Below are positions 47,067 to 58,709 of a DNA stretch of 64,000 nt, one piece after another; the stretch's first letter is position 1, and the number at the start of each line of letters is the position of its first letter. The notes beneath the pieces were generated by a model, which did not search any database, was not told the origin of the DNA, and saw only the letters and a program-made list of their open reading frames with translations. The position numbers and the translations under genes are program-made. The stretch lies in NCBI RefSeq assembly GCF_009833095.1, contig NZ_QRCB01000053.1, forward strand, positions 1 through 64,000, written 5' to 3'. Origin of the DNA: Nitrosomonas sp. JL21 (lineage in GTDB: Bacteria > Pseudomonadota > Gammaproteobacteria > Burkholderiales > Nitrosomonadaceae).

Positions 47067-48104
47067 TTAGGGAGTTTTGACAGCATCCAATACCCTGCCC
47101 GGATACATACTCTGTACCACTAGTGCATACGAGATTCTATCGAAGACACGGAATACGAAGACCAAGCCAGTGCGCTCATCCGGCAATTGCACGATATCTC
47201 CCTTGAGCGATTTTGCCTGGCTTTTTCGATAAATTGCTAGCACATGGCCCATCTCCAGACCATCTTTCTCACCTTTGTTCAGCGTGACGATGGCGCCTTT
47301 GCCAACTTCCGTGACACCGCCATAGACCGAGATGATCCGTCCATTGATCTGAGATTCCGGCGCATGGGGAGCATAATTATTGAAGATGATATCGGGAGAG
47401 GGTACCAGGCGGTCGCCTTTGAGAATTTCTTCTTTAATGCGAGTGATAGTGACAGTGCTCACGTCAGCGAATACATCGGCTCTGGCATTTCCCAGATATA
47501 TCGCTTCATATCCGAGAATCAGGTCTTTCTGATCGGGATCTTTCAGCGCTTTTCCGGGCCGGAAGATTTGCCATGCACTTCCCTGATCCTTGGGCAGTCC
47601 GCTGACGTAGCCGATGTCGCTGGTGCTGAGAGCAACCCGGCCTTCCCCGGGACCCAGTATATATGGCGCATTCGTAAGCTGATCATTTTCAATGACGAGC
47701 GGTTGGCTCAGAAACGGCTCGATCGTCGCGGCCGGGATACTCGGGATGGCAGCAGTGACGAATTGTTCCGAGCGAACTCGAGGAGAAAGTTTGACGGTTT
47801 TGATGCCTCCTGCGTCTTCATCTGCGATACGCAAACGAATGCCTTGCATTGATCTGTCGAGCACGATGATATCGCCGGGGTAAATCTTGTGAGGATTCTT
47901 TACCTGTTGCCGGTTGAATCCCCAGACCTCCGGCCAGCGCCATGGGTCTCTGAGAAACCGGGATGCAATGCTCCATAAGGTATCCCCGGGAACGACCACA
48001 TAGCGATCGGGCGAATCGCTGCGCAATAGCGTGTTCTCAGCTTTGACTGGCGTAACGGAAAGCAGGCTCAGGAACAAAATCACAGCTATAATTGGTTTTC
48101 GCAT
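47067..48104 (-). CDS. LysM-domain secreted/periplasmic protein
   Basis: The 345-residue product has a signal peptide (MRKPIIAVILFLSLLSVTPVKA) and one LysM peptidoglycan-binding domain near residues 36-87 (VVPGDTLWSIASRFLRDPWRWPEVW... GDIIVL). The rest is a conserved region with RVALSTSDIGYVSGLP and GGVTEVGKGAIVTLNKGEKDGLEMGHVLAIYR. It is the usual neighbour of dprA and def in betaproteobacteria; its precise role is unknown, likely in cell-wall remodelling. The ATG at 48104 is chosen over the frame start at 48122 because it begins the signal peptide. Confidence 0.9.
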   Translation of the reverse strand: MRKPIIAVILFLSLLSVTPVKAENTLLRSDSPDRYVVVPGDTLWSIASRFLRDPWRWPEVWGFNRQQVKNPHKIYPGDIIVLDRSMQGIRLRIADEDAGGIKTVKLSPRVRSEQFVTAAIPSIPAATIEPFLSQPLVIENDQLTNAPYILGPGEGRVALSTSDIGYVSGLPKDQGSAWQIFRPGKALKDPDQKDLILGYEAIYLGNARADVFADVSTVTITRIKEEILKGDRLVPSPDIIFNNYAPHAPESQINGRIISVYGGVTEVGKGAIVTLNKGEKDGLEMGHVLAIYRKSQAKSLKGDIVQLPDERTGLVFVFRVFDRISYALVVQSMYPGRVLDAVKTP

Positions 48105-48212
48105 CAATAACTCCGCTGGCAAACGTTGGCAAAATATAACAGAACATATTGAATGATTGGCAATGATACGGTCTAACCGAATATTTTGTTGATAAAACTT
48201 TACATTTTTTTC

Positions 48213-48716
48213 ATGGCTATCCTAAAAATATTACAATACCCTGATGAAAGGCTGCATACGGTAGCTGCTCCGGTTGCTCACATCACTGATCGGATCCGTT
48301 CGTTAATCGAGGATATGGCTGAGACCATGTATGCTGCTCCAGGGATTGGATTGGCAGCTACTCAGGTGGATTTTCATGAACGGATCATCGTCATTGATAC
48401 CTCTGAAACCCATGATCAGTTATTGGTATTGATCAATCCAGAAATCATTGCGAGCAGCGGTATATCGGATTATGAAGAAGGTTGCTTGTCGGTTCCGGGT
48501 ATTTACGGAAAAGTGCAGCGGGCTGAATCAGTGACTGTGAAAGCATTGAATGCGCAAGGAGAATCGTATGTGCTGGAGTCCGATGGGTTGTTGGCGGTAT
48601 GTATCCAGCATGAAATGGATCATTTGATGGGAAAAGTATTCGTGGAATATTGGTCACGGCTCAGGCAAGCACGAACATTAGCGCGATTGAAGAAAAAACA
48701 GCGTAGCGTCATGTAA
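48213..48716 (+). CDS. def: Peptide deformylase
   Basis: Removes the formyl group from nascent N-terminal methionine. The 167-residue product has the three metal-site motifs [18 protein letters not shown] and QHEMDHLMG. The frame opens at 48186, but the ATG at 48213 ([14 protein letters not shown]) is the conserved start. It lies divergent from the LysM gene and is followed by fmt, the usual def-fmt pair. Confidence 0.96.
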   Translation: MAILKILQYPDERLHTVAAPVAHITDRIRSLIEDMAETMYAAPGIGLAATQVDFHERIIVIDTSETHDQLLVLINPEIIASSGISDYEEGCLSVPGIYGKVQRAESVTVKALNAQGESYVLESDGLLAVCIQHEMDHLMGKVFVEYWSRLRQARTLARLKKKQRSVM

Positions 48717-48770
48717 TGTGTTCGAGTATGGAAAAGGAGCAATGCGATCGGAATCAATCGATCAGTCGGT

Positions 48771-49739
48771 ATGCCTGAGATGAGAATCATATTTGCGGGA
48801 ACTCCGGTCTTCGCCGCTGTTGCATTAGAAGCACTGCTCGAGGCGCAATATGATATTGCCCTGGTGTTGACTCAACCCGATCGCCCTGCCGGGAGAGGAA
48901 TGAAAACCGTTGCGAGCGCCGTAAAGCAAGTTGCTCAACAGCATGAGCTTTCTTTGTTGCAACCGCAAACGCTCAAGGATGCGGCGCTGCAATCGCAGTT
49001 GCGGGCGTTGAAGGCCGATGTCATGGTTGTTGCGGCTTATGGATTATTATTGCCCGAAGCGGTTCTAAATATTCCCTCGCAAGGATGTTTGAATATCCAT
49101 GCGTCATTATTGCCGCGCTGGCGTGGTGCAGCGCCGATTCAGCGTGCCATTCTGGCGGGTGATCATGAAACCGGAATTACCATCATGCAGATGGATGCAG
49201 GTCTCGATACCGGTGCCATCTTGCTCAAGCATACTTTGGCAATCATTCCGGATGATACGGCGCAATTGTTGCATGACCGGCTGAGTGTGCTCGGTGCGCA
49301 CAGTATCGTGGAAGCTCTGGCGCTCTTGCAACAGGGAAAACTCATCGCTACCCGGCAAGACGAAGCGCAGGCCAGTTATGCGGCTAAGATCAAAAAAAAT
49401 GAGGCGGAAATTGATTGGCAACAAAGTGCAGAACAATTGGAACGCTTGGTGAGAGCGTTTAATCCCAATGCAGGTGCATATACTCATTTTCATCAGAAGA
49501 TTCTAAAAGTCTGGCAGGCGGAAGTCGTGGTTGGGGAAATATCCGAGCGACCAGGAGAAGTTATTGCTGTTGACCGGGAAAGCATTACCGTGGCCTGTGG
49601 TTCCGGCGGATTGCGGATCAAAAGGATGCAAAAGGCAGGTGGTAAGAAGTTGCCGATGAATGAATTTCTGGCAGGTTATCCGATTCGTCCGGGCGATCGT
49701 TTCTGCATGCTCGGCAATTCAGTTTCAGTGCATGATTAA
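48771..49739 (+). CDS. fmt: Methionyl-tRNA formyltransferase
   Basis: Formylates Met-tRNAi with 10-formyltetrahydrofolate, needed for efficient initiation. The 322-residue product has RIIFAGTPVFA, the catalytic HASLLPRWRGAAPIQRAILAGD and the C-terminal OB domain (INPNAGAY-like AFNPNAGAYT, RIKRMQKAGGKKLPMNEFLAG). The stop overlaps the rsmB start (ATGATTAA). Confidence 0.97.
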   Translation: MPEMRIIFAGTPVFAAVALEALLEAQYDIALVLTQPDRPAGRGMKTVASAVKQVAQQHELSLLQPQTLKDAALQSQLRALKADVMVVAAYGLLLPEAVLNIPSQGCLNIHASLLPRWRGAAPIQRAILAGDHETGITIMQMDAGLDTGAILLKHTLAIIPDDTAQLLHDRLSVLGAHSIVEALALLQQGKLIATRQDEAQASYAAKIKKNEAEIDWQQSAEQLERLVRAFNPNAGAYTHFHQKILKVWQAEVVVGEISERPGEVIAVDRESITVACGSGGLRIKRMQKAGGKKLPMNEFLAGYPIRPGDRFCMLGNSVSVHD

Positions 49740-51009
49740 GACGCAGCTTGCTGCAGTGTCCGTCATCAGTAAAGTAATGGCCGGCGCAAGCTTGACGGCA
49801 GTGCTGCAAGATCTTTGGCGCACCGATGTGCAATTATCCCAACAGCAAAGGGGTGCGATTCAAGATATCAGTTATGGTGTATTACGGTTTTACGGGCAAC
49901 TTGATGCCATATTGGGTGGTCTGCTGAGAAAAGCGTTGGATCAACGATGTGTGCATTATTTGTTATTGGTTGGCCTGTATCAACTGCAATACAGCAGGGC
50001 ACGGCCGCATACCGTCGTGGATCAGGCCGTTTCAGCGTCACGCTCGCTGACGAAGGGGCACGGAATCCAAGGGTTGATCAATGCGGTATTGCGGAATTTT
50101 ATCCGGCAGCGTGAGCATTGCTTGGAGCAAGCTGCCGAGCATGAGACCGGGCGGTATTCATATCCGTCGTGGTGGATTGATCGGGTGCGGTTGCAGTATC
50201 CCCATCATTATCAATCGATACTCGAATCCGGCAACAAACGGCCGCCAATGACCTTGCGGATCAATCAACGAAAAATCAGCGTCGAGGATTATGATCAGTT
50301 ACTAGCGGAGAACGGGTTACAGGCTGAACGTTTATGGAATGGCGCGCTCCGCCTCATTCAGCCAGTGAGCGTGGACGATTTGCCAGGCTTCCACGCCGGT
50401 TTGGTAACTGTTCAGGATGCTGGAGCTCAGCTTGCAGCCCCTTTTCTGGACGTGCGAAATGGTATGCGTGTGTTGGATGCCTGCGCAGCACCCGGAGGAA
50501 AAAGCACCCATTTACTGGAATTGGCTGATGTATCCTTGACGTCCTTGGATAGCGATCCAATCAGGCTTGCTCAGATTGCGCAGAATTTGCAACGTTTGAA
50601 TATGGATGTAGAGCGTCTGGTATGCGCGGATGCATCGCAGCCCGAGCAATGGTGGGATGGTCAATCATATGACCGGATTCTCGCGGATGTGCCTTGTTCT
50701 GCTTCCGGCGTAGTGTGCCGGCATCCTGATATCAAATGGTTGCGGCGTGACACGGACTTGGTTAAGTTTGCAACACATCAACAAGCAATTTTGAACGCAT
50801 TGTGGAAAATTTTGAACAAGAATGGTAAGTTGCTGTATGTGACCTGCTCGATCTTTGCTGAAGAAAACACTGTGCAGATAGAGAGGTTCCTTGAAAATCA
50901 TTCCGATGCGTATCCATTGTCCCTTTCTGAAGCAGCGTTGATCGATGGACAATTGTTACCCACTAATCACCATGACGGTTTCTTTTATACCTTGTTGCAA
51001 AAAAAATAG
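49732..51009 (+). CDS. rsmB: 16S rRNA (cytosine-967-C5)-methyltransferase
   Basis: The 425-residue product has an N-terminal NusB-like RNA-binding domain (~1-140) and a C-terminal SAM methyltransferase domain with VLDACAAPGGKSTHLLELA (motif I), ADVPCSASGVVCRHPDIKWLR (catalytic Cys region) and VTCSIFAEENTVQIERFL. The frame extends to 49660, but the ATG at 49732 overlaps the fmt stop and begins MIKTQLAAVS, so translation is coupled. It follows def-fmt, as in E. coli. Confidence 0.95.
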   Translation: MIKTQLAAVSVISKVMAGASLTAVLQDLWRTDVQLSQQQRGAIQDISYGVLRFYGQLDAILGGLLRKALDQRCVHYLLLVGLYQLQYSRARPHTVVDQAVSASRSLTKGHGIQGLINAVLRNFIRQREHCLEQAAEHETGRYSYPSWWIDRVRLQYPHHYQSILESGNKRPPMTLRINQRKISVEDYDQLLAENGLQAERLWNGALRLIQPVSVDDLPGFHAGLVTVQDAGAQLAAPFLDVRNGMRVLDACAAPGGKSTHLLELADVSLTSLDSDPIRLAQIAQNLQRLNMDVERLVCADASQPEQWWDGQSYDRILADVPCSASGVVCRHPDIKWLRRDTDLVKFATHQQAILNALWKILNKNGKLLYVTCSIFAEENTVQIERFLENHSDAYPLSLSEAALIDGQLLPTNHHDGFFYTLLQKK

Positions 51010-51616
51010 CCCAAGTAGGTGGTGCGAGGGATGGCTTAACATCCAATCATTCGTGTTATTGCTGGTCTTGTTATTGCTCAGTGCGATGGCGCAGGCGGAA
51101 GGAATACAGATTAAATCTTTCAGCTTGGCAGCGGTTGATCGACACTATGAAATGAGTGTCGATTCAGAAATTGTACTCAACGCGACCTTGGAGCAAGCGC
51201 TGGAAAAAGGTATCGTACTGTACTTCGTTACCAAATTCAGTCTGGTCGATTCGAGATGGTACTGGTTGAATGATGAAGTGGTGCGTGGCAAGTCCAGGAT
51301 TGGGCTAAGATATTATGCGCTTACGCGTCAGTATCATTTGAATTTCCCGGAATTTTCACAAAGCTTCAATACGCTCAGAGAGGCGCTTCAGGCGCTGGGC
51401 CAGCTGCGCAAATATTCTTTAACGGTCAAATCAGATCTGAAGCAGGATATCGAATACATTGCATCGTTGCGGATTTGGCTTGATCTGACACGTATGCCGA
51501 AGCCTTTTCAGGTCGAGGCGCTGGGTTCCAACGAATGGAATTTGAGCTCGGATCGATTGGAGTGGCGCATGAAATTGCCCCTTCCGGAGCAACCGTTTCA
51601 TCTGAAAGGCCGCTGA
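50972..51616 (+). CDS. DUF4390 family protein
   Basis: The product (about 214 residues from the ATG at 50972) matches DUF4390 proteins, of unknown function, found next to ntrYX-type genes in betaproteobacteria: FSLAAVDRHYEMSVDSEIVLNATLEQALEKGIVLYFVTKFSL... WYWLNDEV... RQYHLNFPEFSQSFNTLREAL. A hydrophobic segment (QSFVLLLVLLLLSAMAQA) looks like a signal peptide. The start is uncertain: 50972 lies inside rsmB (38-base overlap), while a GTG at 51053 would start within the signal segment. Its stop overlaps the kinase start by one base. Confidence 0.85.
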   Translation: MTVSFIPCCKKNSPSRWCEGWLNIQSFVLLLVLLLLSAMAQAEGIQIKSFSLAAVDRHYEMSVDSEIVLNATLEQALEKGIVLYFVTKFSLVDSRWYWLNDEVVRGKSRIGLRYYALTRQYHLNFPEFSQSFNTLREALQALGQLRKYSLTVKSDLKQDIEYIASLRIWLDLTRMPKPFQVEALGSNEWNLSSDRLEWRMKLPLPEQPFHLKGR

Positions 51617-53778
51617 TGAAATATGTGCTCATCATTGCTGCAGGCATTGGAGCGGTTATGTTGTTCTTGCTGGCCACGGCAGGAGCGAACACAGAGTTTT
51701 TTGAACGAAAATATCGCTTGCTGCTAGGTATCAATATCGTTTTCGTCGCTTTTCTCATGATTATCGTGGGATTCTTGTTGTGGCGATTCCGGCGGCGATT
51801 GAAATCAGGTGTGTTCGGGTCGCGACTGGCCTTACGGCTAATGCTGGTTTTTTCATTGATGGCGATACTTCCAGGTGCGCTGGTGTATGCGGTGTCTGTT
51901 CAGTTTCTGGAGAAAAGCATTGAATCCTGGTTTGATGTTAAGGTAGATCGTGCGCTGGAAGGCGGGATTAGCCTGGGTCAAACCATGCTGGAAAATTTGT
52001 TGTCAGAATTGCAGAAGAAAGCGCAGGCGGCTGCATTGACGTTGTCGGAATCTTCTACTCCGCCATTGCTGGTATTGAATGAATTGCTATTGCAATCTCA
52101 GATTGAAGAAGCGACATTGTTCAACCAGGAAGGTAAAGTCATTGTATTTTCAAGTGAAAGCGATGCAGCACTATTCCCGGGAGTGCCAAGTGCCATGGTG
52201 ATGCGGCATATCAGGATTCAGAAACCCTACGGTGTGGTGGAATCTGTTTCTGATAAGGGAATGTATTTACGAGTAGTTGCGCCGGTGAATGTGCTGAATC
52301 TAAAAGAGGATATTCAGGCGCTCCAGTTATTGCAGCCCGTTCCCGCGCAATTGGCCAAAGATGCCGAGCGCGTCCAGGCCGGATATCAGGATTATCAGGA
52401 GTTGTCCTTGTCACGCCAAGGGCTTACGCGGTTGTACAGCGTGACCTTGACGCTGGCACTACTGTTGTCATTATTTTCTGCGCTAGCGACAGCGTCATTA
52501 TTGAGTGAACGATTAAGCGCCCCCTTAGGCATGCTGGCAGAGGGTACCCGTGCCATTGCTCAGGGAGATTATAGCCGGCGTCATTTGGTGCAAAGCAGGG
52601 ACGAGTTGGGCGTGTTGACCGAATCGTTTAATCTGATGACGCAACAACTTGAGGAAGCGCAGGCGACGGCACAGCATAATCAACAGGAAGTGGAGAGCGC
52701 GCGCGCGCATCTGGAGAGCATTCTGGCAAATCTTTCATCGGGTGTGCTGGTATTCGATGAGCAATTGATTTTGTCAAAAGCAAACCGAAGTGCGGAACAG
52801 ATTCTCCAAGTTCCGTTGATCAGCTTGGATGGTTCAATTATCGAGGGTTGCGTCGATAATGAGCCGCAGTTGAGTAAATTAGTTGCTGAGATCAGAGAGG
52901 GATTTAACGCCGAAGCAGTAGGTGTCTGGCAGCGGCAATTGACACGTACGCAGGATGGCCAGAATCAAGTATTGTTGTTACGAGGTACGCGTTTACCCAA
53001 GATATCGGGTGGCGGAGGAGTGGTTGTTTTTGACGACATCACCAGTTTATTGCAAGTGCAGCGTGCGGTGGCTTGGGGGGAAGTGGCGCGCCGACTGGCG
53101 CATGAGATCAAGAATCCCTTGACGCCCATCCAACTTTCCGCTGAGCGCGTGCAGCATAAGTTGATACACAAACTGGATGAAGAAGATGCCCGCATACTGC
53201 GGCGATCGACAGAAACGATCGTCAATCAGGTCGAAGCTTTAAAGAAGATGGTCAATGAATTTAATCAATATGCGCGAGTTCCTGAATTAGAATTACGGCA
53301 GCTTGATTTCAACCGATTGGTGCGGGAAGTATTATCATTGTATGAAACTGCCAATATGACCGCTGAAAATGGCAGGCATATCAAAATCAACCAAGTACTC
53401 GCAGCAGATCTGCCGGCAATCAGAGGAGACTCTGCCCAGTTGCGCCAGGTACTGCATAATTTACTGCAAAATGCCCAGGATGCATTGAGCGATATCTCCG
53501 AGCCGGTGATCGAAATAAGCACTGAAAAAGTGCATGGTGGGGTGCAATTAAGCGTGCGCGACAACGGCTGCGGTTTTCCTGATGAGGTCAGAGCGCGGGT
53601 TTTCGAACCTTACGTGACAACGAAGAAGAAGGGAACCGGCCTCGGGTTGCCCATCGTTAAGAAAATAATAGAGGAGCATGTCGGTTTGATTCACATTGAA
53701 AATATTAAACCGCATGGGGCCCAAATTTCAATTATTCTACCGACAGTGGAGAAGAGCGTATCTGCTAAGGTCGGTTGA
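51616..53778 (+). CDS. NtrY-like membrane sensor histidine kinase
   Basis: The 720-residue product has two or three N-terminal helices (about 5-25, 40-60, 75-100), an extracytoplasmic region, another helix pair near 275-300, a HAMP domain (~298-355), a PAS-like domain (~380-490), HisKA with the phosphoacceptor His in ARRLAHEIKNPLTPIQLSAERV and an HATPase_c domain (DNGCGFPDEVRARVFEPYVTTKKKGTGLGLPIVKKI). This is the NtrY layout. NtrY/NtrX pairs respond to nitrogen, oxygen or redox cues in proteobacteria; the cue here is unknown. The ATG at 51616 overlaps the DUF4390 stop, and the NtrX-like gene follows after about 315 bases. Confidence 0.92.
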   Translation: MKYVLIIAAGIGAVMLFLLATAGANTEFFERKYRLLLGINIVFVAFLMIIVGFLLWRFRRRLKSGVFGSRLALRLMLVFSLMAILPGALVYAVSVQFLEKSIESWFDVKVDRALEGGISLGQTMLENLLSELQKKAQAAALTLSESSTPPLLVLNELLLQSQIEEATLFNQEGKVIVFSSESDAALFPGVPSAMVMRHIRIQKPYGVVESVSDKGMYLRVVAPVNVLNLKEDIQALQLLQPVPAQLAKDAERVQAGYQDYQELSLSRQGLTRLYSVTLTLALLLSLFSALATASLLSERLSAPLGMLAEGTRAIAQGDYSRRHLVQSRDELGVLTESFNLMTQQLEEAQATAQHNQQEVESARAHLESILANLSSGVLVFDEQLILSKANRSAEQILQVPLISLDGSIIEGCVDNEPQLSKLVAEIREGFNAEAVGVWQRQLTRTQDGQNQVLLLRGTRLPKISGGGGVVVFDDITSLLQVQRAVAWGEVARRLAHEIKNPLTPIQLSAERVQHKLIHKLDEEDARILRRSTETIVNQVEALKKMVNEFNQYARVPELELRQLDFNRLVREVLSLYETANMTAENGRHIKINQVLAADLPAIRGDSAQLRQVLHNLLQNAQDALSDISEPVIEISTEKVHGGVQLSVRDNGCGFPDEVRARVFEPYVTTKKKGTGLGLPIVKKIIEEHVGLIHIENIKPHGAQISIILPTVEKSVSAKVG

Positions 53779-54092
53779 TTGATTCAGGCTGAAGCGTCGG
53801 ATGTAAAAGAACAAATGATAGCTCTGAAAAAGCAGCGAGCGACGATCAAAGCAATTGGAAATGAGATGAAAAGCACAGCTTACAGAAAGTAAATGTGCAT
53901 TCTGAATTTGATTTAAACGCCGAATGATTGGGTGCAGTAGTTCTTCAGAGTTATTGAAAAACAACATTTGTTTCGACCAATACGAATCATCAGAGTAATA
54001 GCGCTCAAGCGAGTCAGCGATCATTCATAACAAACAGTGACAGTTTTTTTGTAATTAAGCTGAATAGATTTCGGCAGCGGAGAGAATTTTAA
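53779..54092 (+). other. Gap between kinase and regulator; a weak 37-residue frame
   Basis: The 314 bases hold no clear gene, terminator or promoter. A short plus-strand frame (TTG 53779 to stop 53892) reads 37 residues rich in Lys, Gln and Ala (EQMIALKKQRATIKAIGNEM...). It begins directly after the kinase stop codon, so it might be a remnant or a tiny coupled peptide; it matches no family I know. The rest is AT-rich and may carry a promoter for the regulator gene. Confidence 0.3.
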
Positions 54093-55355
54093 ATGATAAC
54101 AAACAATACAATCCTTGTTGTTGATGATGAAATTGGTATACGCGAATTGCTGTCTGAAATTTTGCGTGATGAAGGATATCGGGTGGCATTGGCAGAGAAT
54201 GCAGAACAAGCTCGCGTATGGCGCAATCAAACGCGCCCGGATCTGGTGTTGCTGGATATCTGGATGCCTGACACCGATGGTATTACGTTGCTCAAGGACT
54301 GGGCCAGCAACGGAATGCTGACGATGCCGGTGATCATGATGTCGGGCCATGGCACCATCGACACCGCAGTCGAGGCGACGCGAATCGGCGCATTCGGCTA
54401 TTTGGAAAAACCTATCCCGCTGCAGAAATTACTGAGTACGGTCAGTAAAGCACTGCGCGGCGGGCAAAACAAGCAGCAGCTTGCGTTATCGTTGGGCAGC
54501 ATGGGCAAAGGGGCGCTCATTGCAGATTTGAGGAAAAAGCTGGAGCAGGTCGCCAATTTGAAAACACCGTTGTTGCTGATGGGTGAACCCGGCGTTGGTG
54601 CAGAAATATGCGCACGCTTCATGCACCGGCCTAATACCCCTTGGGTGGAGCCGGAAACTCTCGGATCATTGGCTGAATCACCTCTGGATTTACTGGAACT
54701 GGCGCGGGATGGTTTGTTGTTTCTCAAGGATATCGGCGAGATCAACAAGTTGGCGCAAAAAGGGTTGTTGCTGTTATTGAGTAAATTGGATAAATACAAT
54801 GTGCGGCTGGTGTGTGCAACCTCGCAACCCCTCGCGGAATTGACAGCGCAAGGCAATTATCACCCCAAGCTGTTCGAGGTGCTCAGCAATTTGAGTATTG
54901 GTATTCCTCCCCTCAGAGCGCATCGAGAGGATATTCCGGAATTGGCCAACCAGATTCTGTCGCGTTTCGTGGAATCGGGCGAGGCTGCGTCAGCCTTGCA
55001 ATTTAGTACTGCGGCGCTCAACTGCCTGAGGAACTATGACTGGCCGGGCAACTTGACTCAATTGACAGGCGTGATTCATTCGTTGGCATTGACCTGTACC
55101 AGCGAGGAAATTTCGGTTGAGGCGGTTCAGCAGGCGATGGTTTTTCCTGAGTCAGCGTCGACGTCAGTTTCTCCGGAAATTCCGCTGGATTTGTCGTTGC
55201 GCGAGGCGCGTGATTTATTTGAGAAAACCTATTTTGAACGATTGATTGACCAGGAAAATGGCAATATGACCCGTGTTGCAGATCGCGCTGGATTGGAGCG
55301 GACACATCTTTACCGCAAGATAAAATTGCTGGGAATCAAGCTGAGAGGAAATTAA
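54093..55355 (+). CDS. NtrX-like response regulator with a degenerate AAA+ domain
   Basis: The 420-residue product has an intact receiver (Asp55 in LLDIWMPDTDG, Lys in YLEKPIPL), a central AAA+-like region and a C-terminal Fis-type helix-turn-helix (MTRVADRAGLERTHLYRKIKLLGI). The central region is degenerate: the Walker A position reads GEPGVGAE (residues 164-171) with Ala170 in place of Lys, the segment that should hold the GAFTGA sigma-54 contact loop is missing, and Walker B reads LLFLKDIGEI rather than LFLDEI. It likely binds DNA and is controlled by phosphorylation, but is not expected to open sigma-54 promoters by ATP hydrolysis. It pairs with the NtrY-like kinase upstream. Confidence 0.88.
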   Translation: MITNNTILVVDDEIGIRELLSEILRDEGYRVALAENAEQARVWRNQTRPDLVLLDIWMPDTDGITLLKDWASNGMLTMPVIMMSGHGTIDTAVEATRIGAFGYLEKPIPLQKLLSTVSKALRGGQNKQQLALSLGSMGKGALIADLRKKLEQVANLKTPLLLMGEPGVGAEICARFMHRPNTPWVEPETLGSLAESPLDLLELARDGLLFLKDIGEINKLAQKGLLLLLSKLDKYNVRLVCATSQPLAELTAQGNYHPKLFEVLSNLSIGIPPLRAHREDIPELANQILSRFVESGEAASALQFSTAALNCLRNYDWPGNLTQLTGVIHSLALTCTSEEISVEAVQQAMVFPESASTSVSPEIPLDLSLREARDLFEKTYFERLIDQENGNMTRVADRAGLERTHLYRKIKLLGIKLRGN

Positions 55356-55531
55356 CGTTGTAAGAAAGTTTTGCTGCTACTGAATTGGTTTTTATGCGCA
55401 AAATGAGGGTCTCTAGTTGTCGTCTTACCCATCTTAAGAGATAATGCCAACTTTGTCACGTATGCATAGCATTATGCACGCAGCAGGCTTTTTTATTTCT
55501 GTTTGTTGAAAATTTAAGGGAGTTAGTATTG

Positions 55532-57547
55532 ATGGGTACATTTAAGGATTTTGACGCGCCGGTGTTTAAGGATTTGACCAGTGCGATTCGTGCATTGGCA
55601 ATGGACGCCGTGCAAAAAGCCAATTCGGGTCATCCCGGCATGCCAATGGGCATGGCCGAGATCGCCGAAGTGCTGTGGATGCATCATCTGCGTCATAATC
55701 CTGCCAATCCAAAGTGGGTGGATCGCGATCGCTTCGTACTGTCGAACGGACATGGTTCCATGTTAATTTACGCCTTGCTGCATTTGACCGGTTATGATTT
55801 GCCGATGGAAGAAATTAAACGCTTTCGGCAATTCCATTCCAAAACACCCGGACATCCCGAATACGGCTATACGCCCGGGGTAGAAACTACAACAGGGCCA
55901 TTGGGACAAGGGATTACCAATGCAGTCGGCATGGCGTTGGCGGAGAAAGTTCTGGCCGCTGAGTTCAATCGTCCGGGTTACAATATCGTCGATCATCACA
56001 CCTATGTTTTCCTTGGTGATGGTTGTCTGATGGAAGGCATTTCTCATGAGGCCTGTTCTCTGGCGGGAACACTCGGGTTGGGTAAACTGATTTGCTTCTA
56101 TGATGATAATGGAATTTCCATCGATGGACATGTCGAAGGCTGGTTTACCGATGATACGCCGAAACGGTTTGAAGCCTATGGCTGGCATGTCGTACCGAAC
56201 GTGAACGGTCACGATCCGGTAGCCATCGAAGCGGCGATCGAAGCAGCTAAGAAAGTCAGTGACAAGCCTTCGATGATCTGTTGTAAAACAGTGATCGGCT
56301 TGGGTTCACCCAATATGGCCAACACCCATTCGGTGCATGGCGCAGCATTGGGAGATGCCGAGATTGCGGCTACCCGTCCGCACATCGGTTGGCATCATGC
56401 CCCTTTTGAGATTCCACAGGATGTCTATAGTGCTTGGGATGCGCGTGCAAAGGGCCAACAGTTCGAAGCCGAGTGGAATGTCAAGTTTGCCGAATATGCA
56501 GAAAAATATCCGTCTGAGGCTGCTGAGTTTAATCGCCGCATGTCGAGTGACCTGCCCGCCAATTGGCGCAGCCATGCCGAAAGCGTGATCAATCAAGTCA
56601 ATGCCAAAGCGGAAACGATCGCGAGTCGAAAAGCATCTCAAAACGCGATCGAAGGTTTGGCGCCGATATTACCGGAACTGATCGGGGGATCCGCCGATCT
56701 GGCCGGATCCAATCTGACGCTGTGGTCGGGCTCCAAAGGGATAGATCAGAAAAACGGTGGCAATTATGTCTATTACGGTGTGCGTGAATTCGGTATGAGC
56801 GCAATCATGAATGGCTTGTCATTGCACGGCGGCTTGATTCCCTACGGCGCTACGTTCCTGATGTTCTCGGAATATGCTCGTAATGCTCTGCGCATGGCAG
56901 CATTGATGAAGATCCGCAATATATTTGTTTTTACGCATGATTCGATCGGCCTGGGTGAGGATGGGCCAACGCATCAGCCTGTCGAGCAAACGGCGACGCT
57001 GCGTTTTATCCCTAATATGGATGTGTGGCGCCCCTGCGATACGGTTGAATCGACTGTATCTTGGACGTGTGCTATTGAGCGCCAGGACGGTCCTTCAACC
57101 TTGATTTTCAGCCGTCAGAATCTGCCGTTCCAACAACGGGATGCCGCAACCATTCAATTGATCAGAAAAGGCGGATATGTATTGTCTGAAGCGACCAATG
57201 GTAAAGCACAAGCCATTCTGATTGCCACAGGTTCGGAAGTCGGTTTGGCCATGAATGCGCAAAAAGCATTGGCGGATGAAGGAATTCATGTGCGCGTCGT
57301 TTCCATGCCTTGTACGAATGTGTTCGATCGTCAAGATTCAACTTACAAGGACAACGTTCTGCCTAAAGGCATCAAACGGGTGGCGATCGAAGCCGGCGTA
57401 ACGGATTTCTGGCGCAAGTATGTAGGTCTGGATGGGGCCGTGGTAGGGATGGATACCTTTGGAGAATCGGCGCCTGCGGATGCATTATTCAAGCATTTTG
57501 GCTTTACTGTGGAAAACGTGGTCAAAACGACGAAAAGTATTCTCTGA
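55532..57547 (+). CDS. tkt: Transketolase
   Basis: Thiamine-diphosphate enzyme moving two-carbon units in the pentose phosphate and Calvin cycles. The 671-residue product has [41 protein letters not shown], the ThDP motif [13 protein letters not shown]...YDDNGIS and [15 protein letters not shown] at the C-terminus. A TTG at 55529 is in frame, but the ATG at 55532 lies ten bases from AAGGGAG and is preferred. It heads a plus-strand carbon-metabolism cluster. Confidence 0.97.
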   Translation: MGTFKDFDAPVFKDLTSAIRALAMDAVQKANSGHPGMPMGMAEIAEVLWMHHLRHNPANPKWVDRDRFVLSNGHGSMLIYALLHLTGYDLPMEEIKRFRQFHSKTPGHPEYGYTPGVETTTGPLGQGITNAVGMALAEKVLAAEFNRPGYNIVDHHTYVFLGDGCLMEGISHEACSLAGTLGLGKLICFYDDNGISIDGHVEGWFTDDTPKRFEAYGWHVVPNVNGHDPVAIEAAIEAAKKVSDKPSMICCKTVIGLGSPNMANTHSVHGAALGDAEIAATRPHIGWHHAPFEIPQDVYSAWDARAKGQQFEAEWNVKFAEYAEKYPSEAAEFNRRMSSDLPANWRSHAESVINQVNAKAETIASRKASQNAIEGLAPILPELIGGSADLAGSNLTLWSGSKGIDQKNGGNYVYYGVREFGMSAIMNGLSLHGGLIPYGATFLMFSEYARNALRMAALMKIRNIFVFTHDSIGLGEDGPTHQPVEQTATLRFIPNMDVWRPCDTVESTVSWTCAIERQDGPSTLIFSRQNLPFQQRDAATIQLIRKGGYVLSEATNGKAQAILIATGSEVGLAMNAQKALADEGIHVRVVSMPCTNVFDRQDSTYKDNVLPKGIKRVAIEAGVTDFWRKYVGLDGAVVGMDTFGESAPADALFKHFGFTVENVVKTTKSIL

Positions 57548-57568
57548 ATCAATGAATGAATAAATTAT

Positions 57569-58622
<1,054 letters not shown>

Positions 58623-58709
58623 TGTGATCTCCAGGAAGACGCTGTCAGGAGCCAATCATGAATCCTGAAGGTCGTCGTCATCTGGATGTAATGTTCAATT
58701 AATTCAGAC

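Noticed and set aside
53779..53892. 37-residue frame after the NtrY-like gene as a real gene
   Set aside because: No family match, TTG start without ribosome-binding site; described only as content of the gap.
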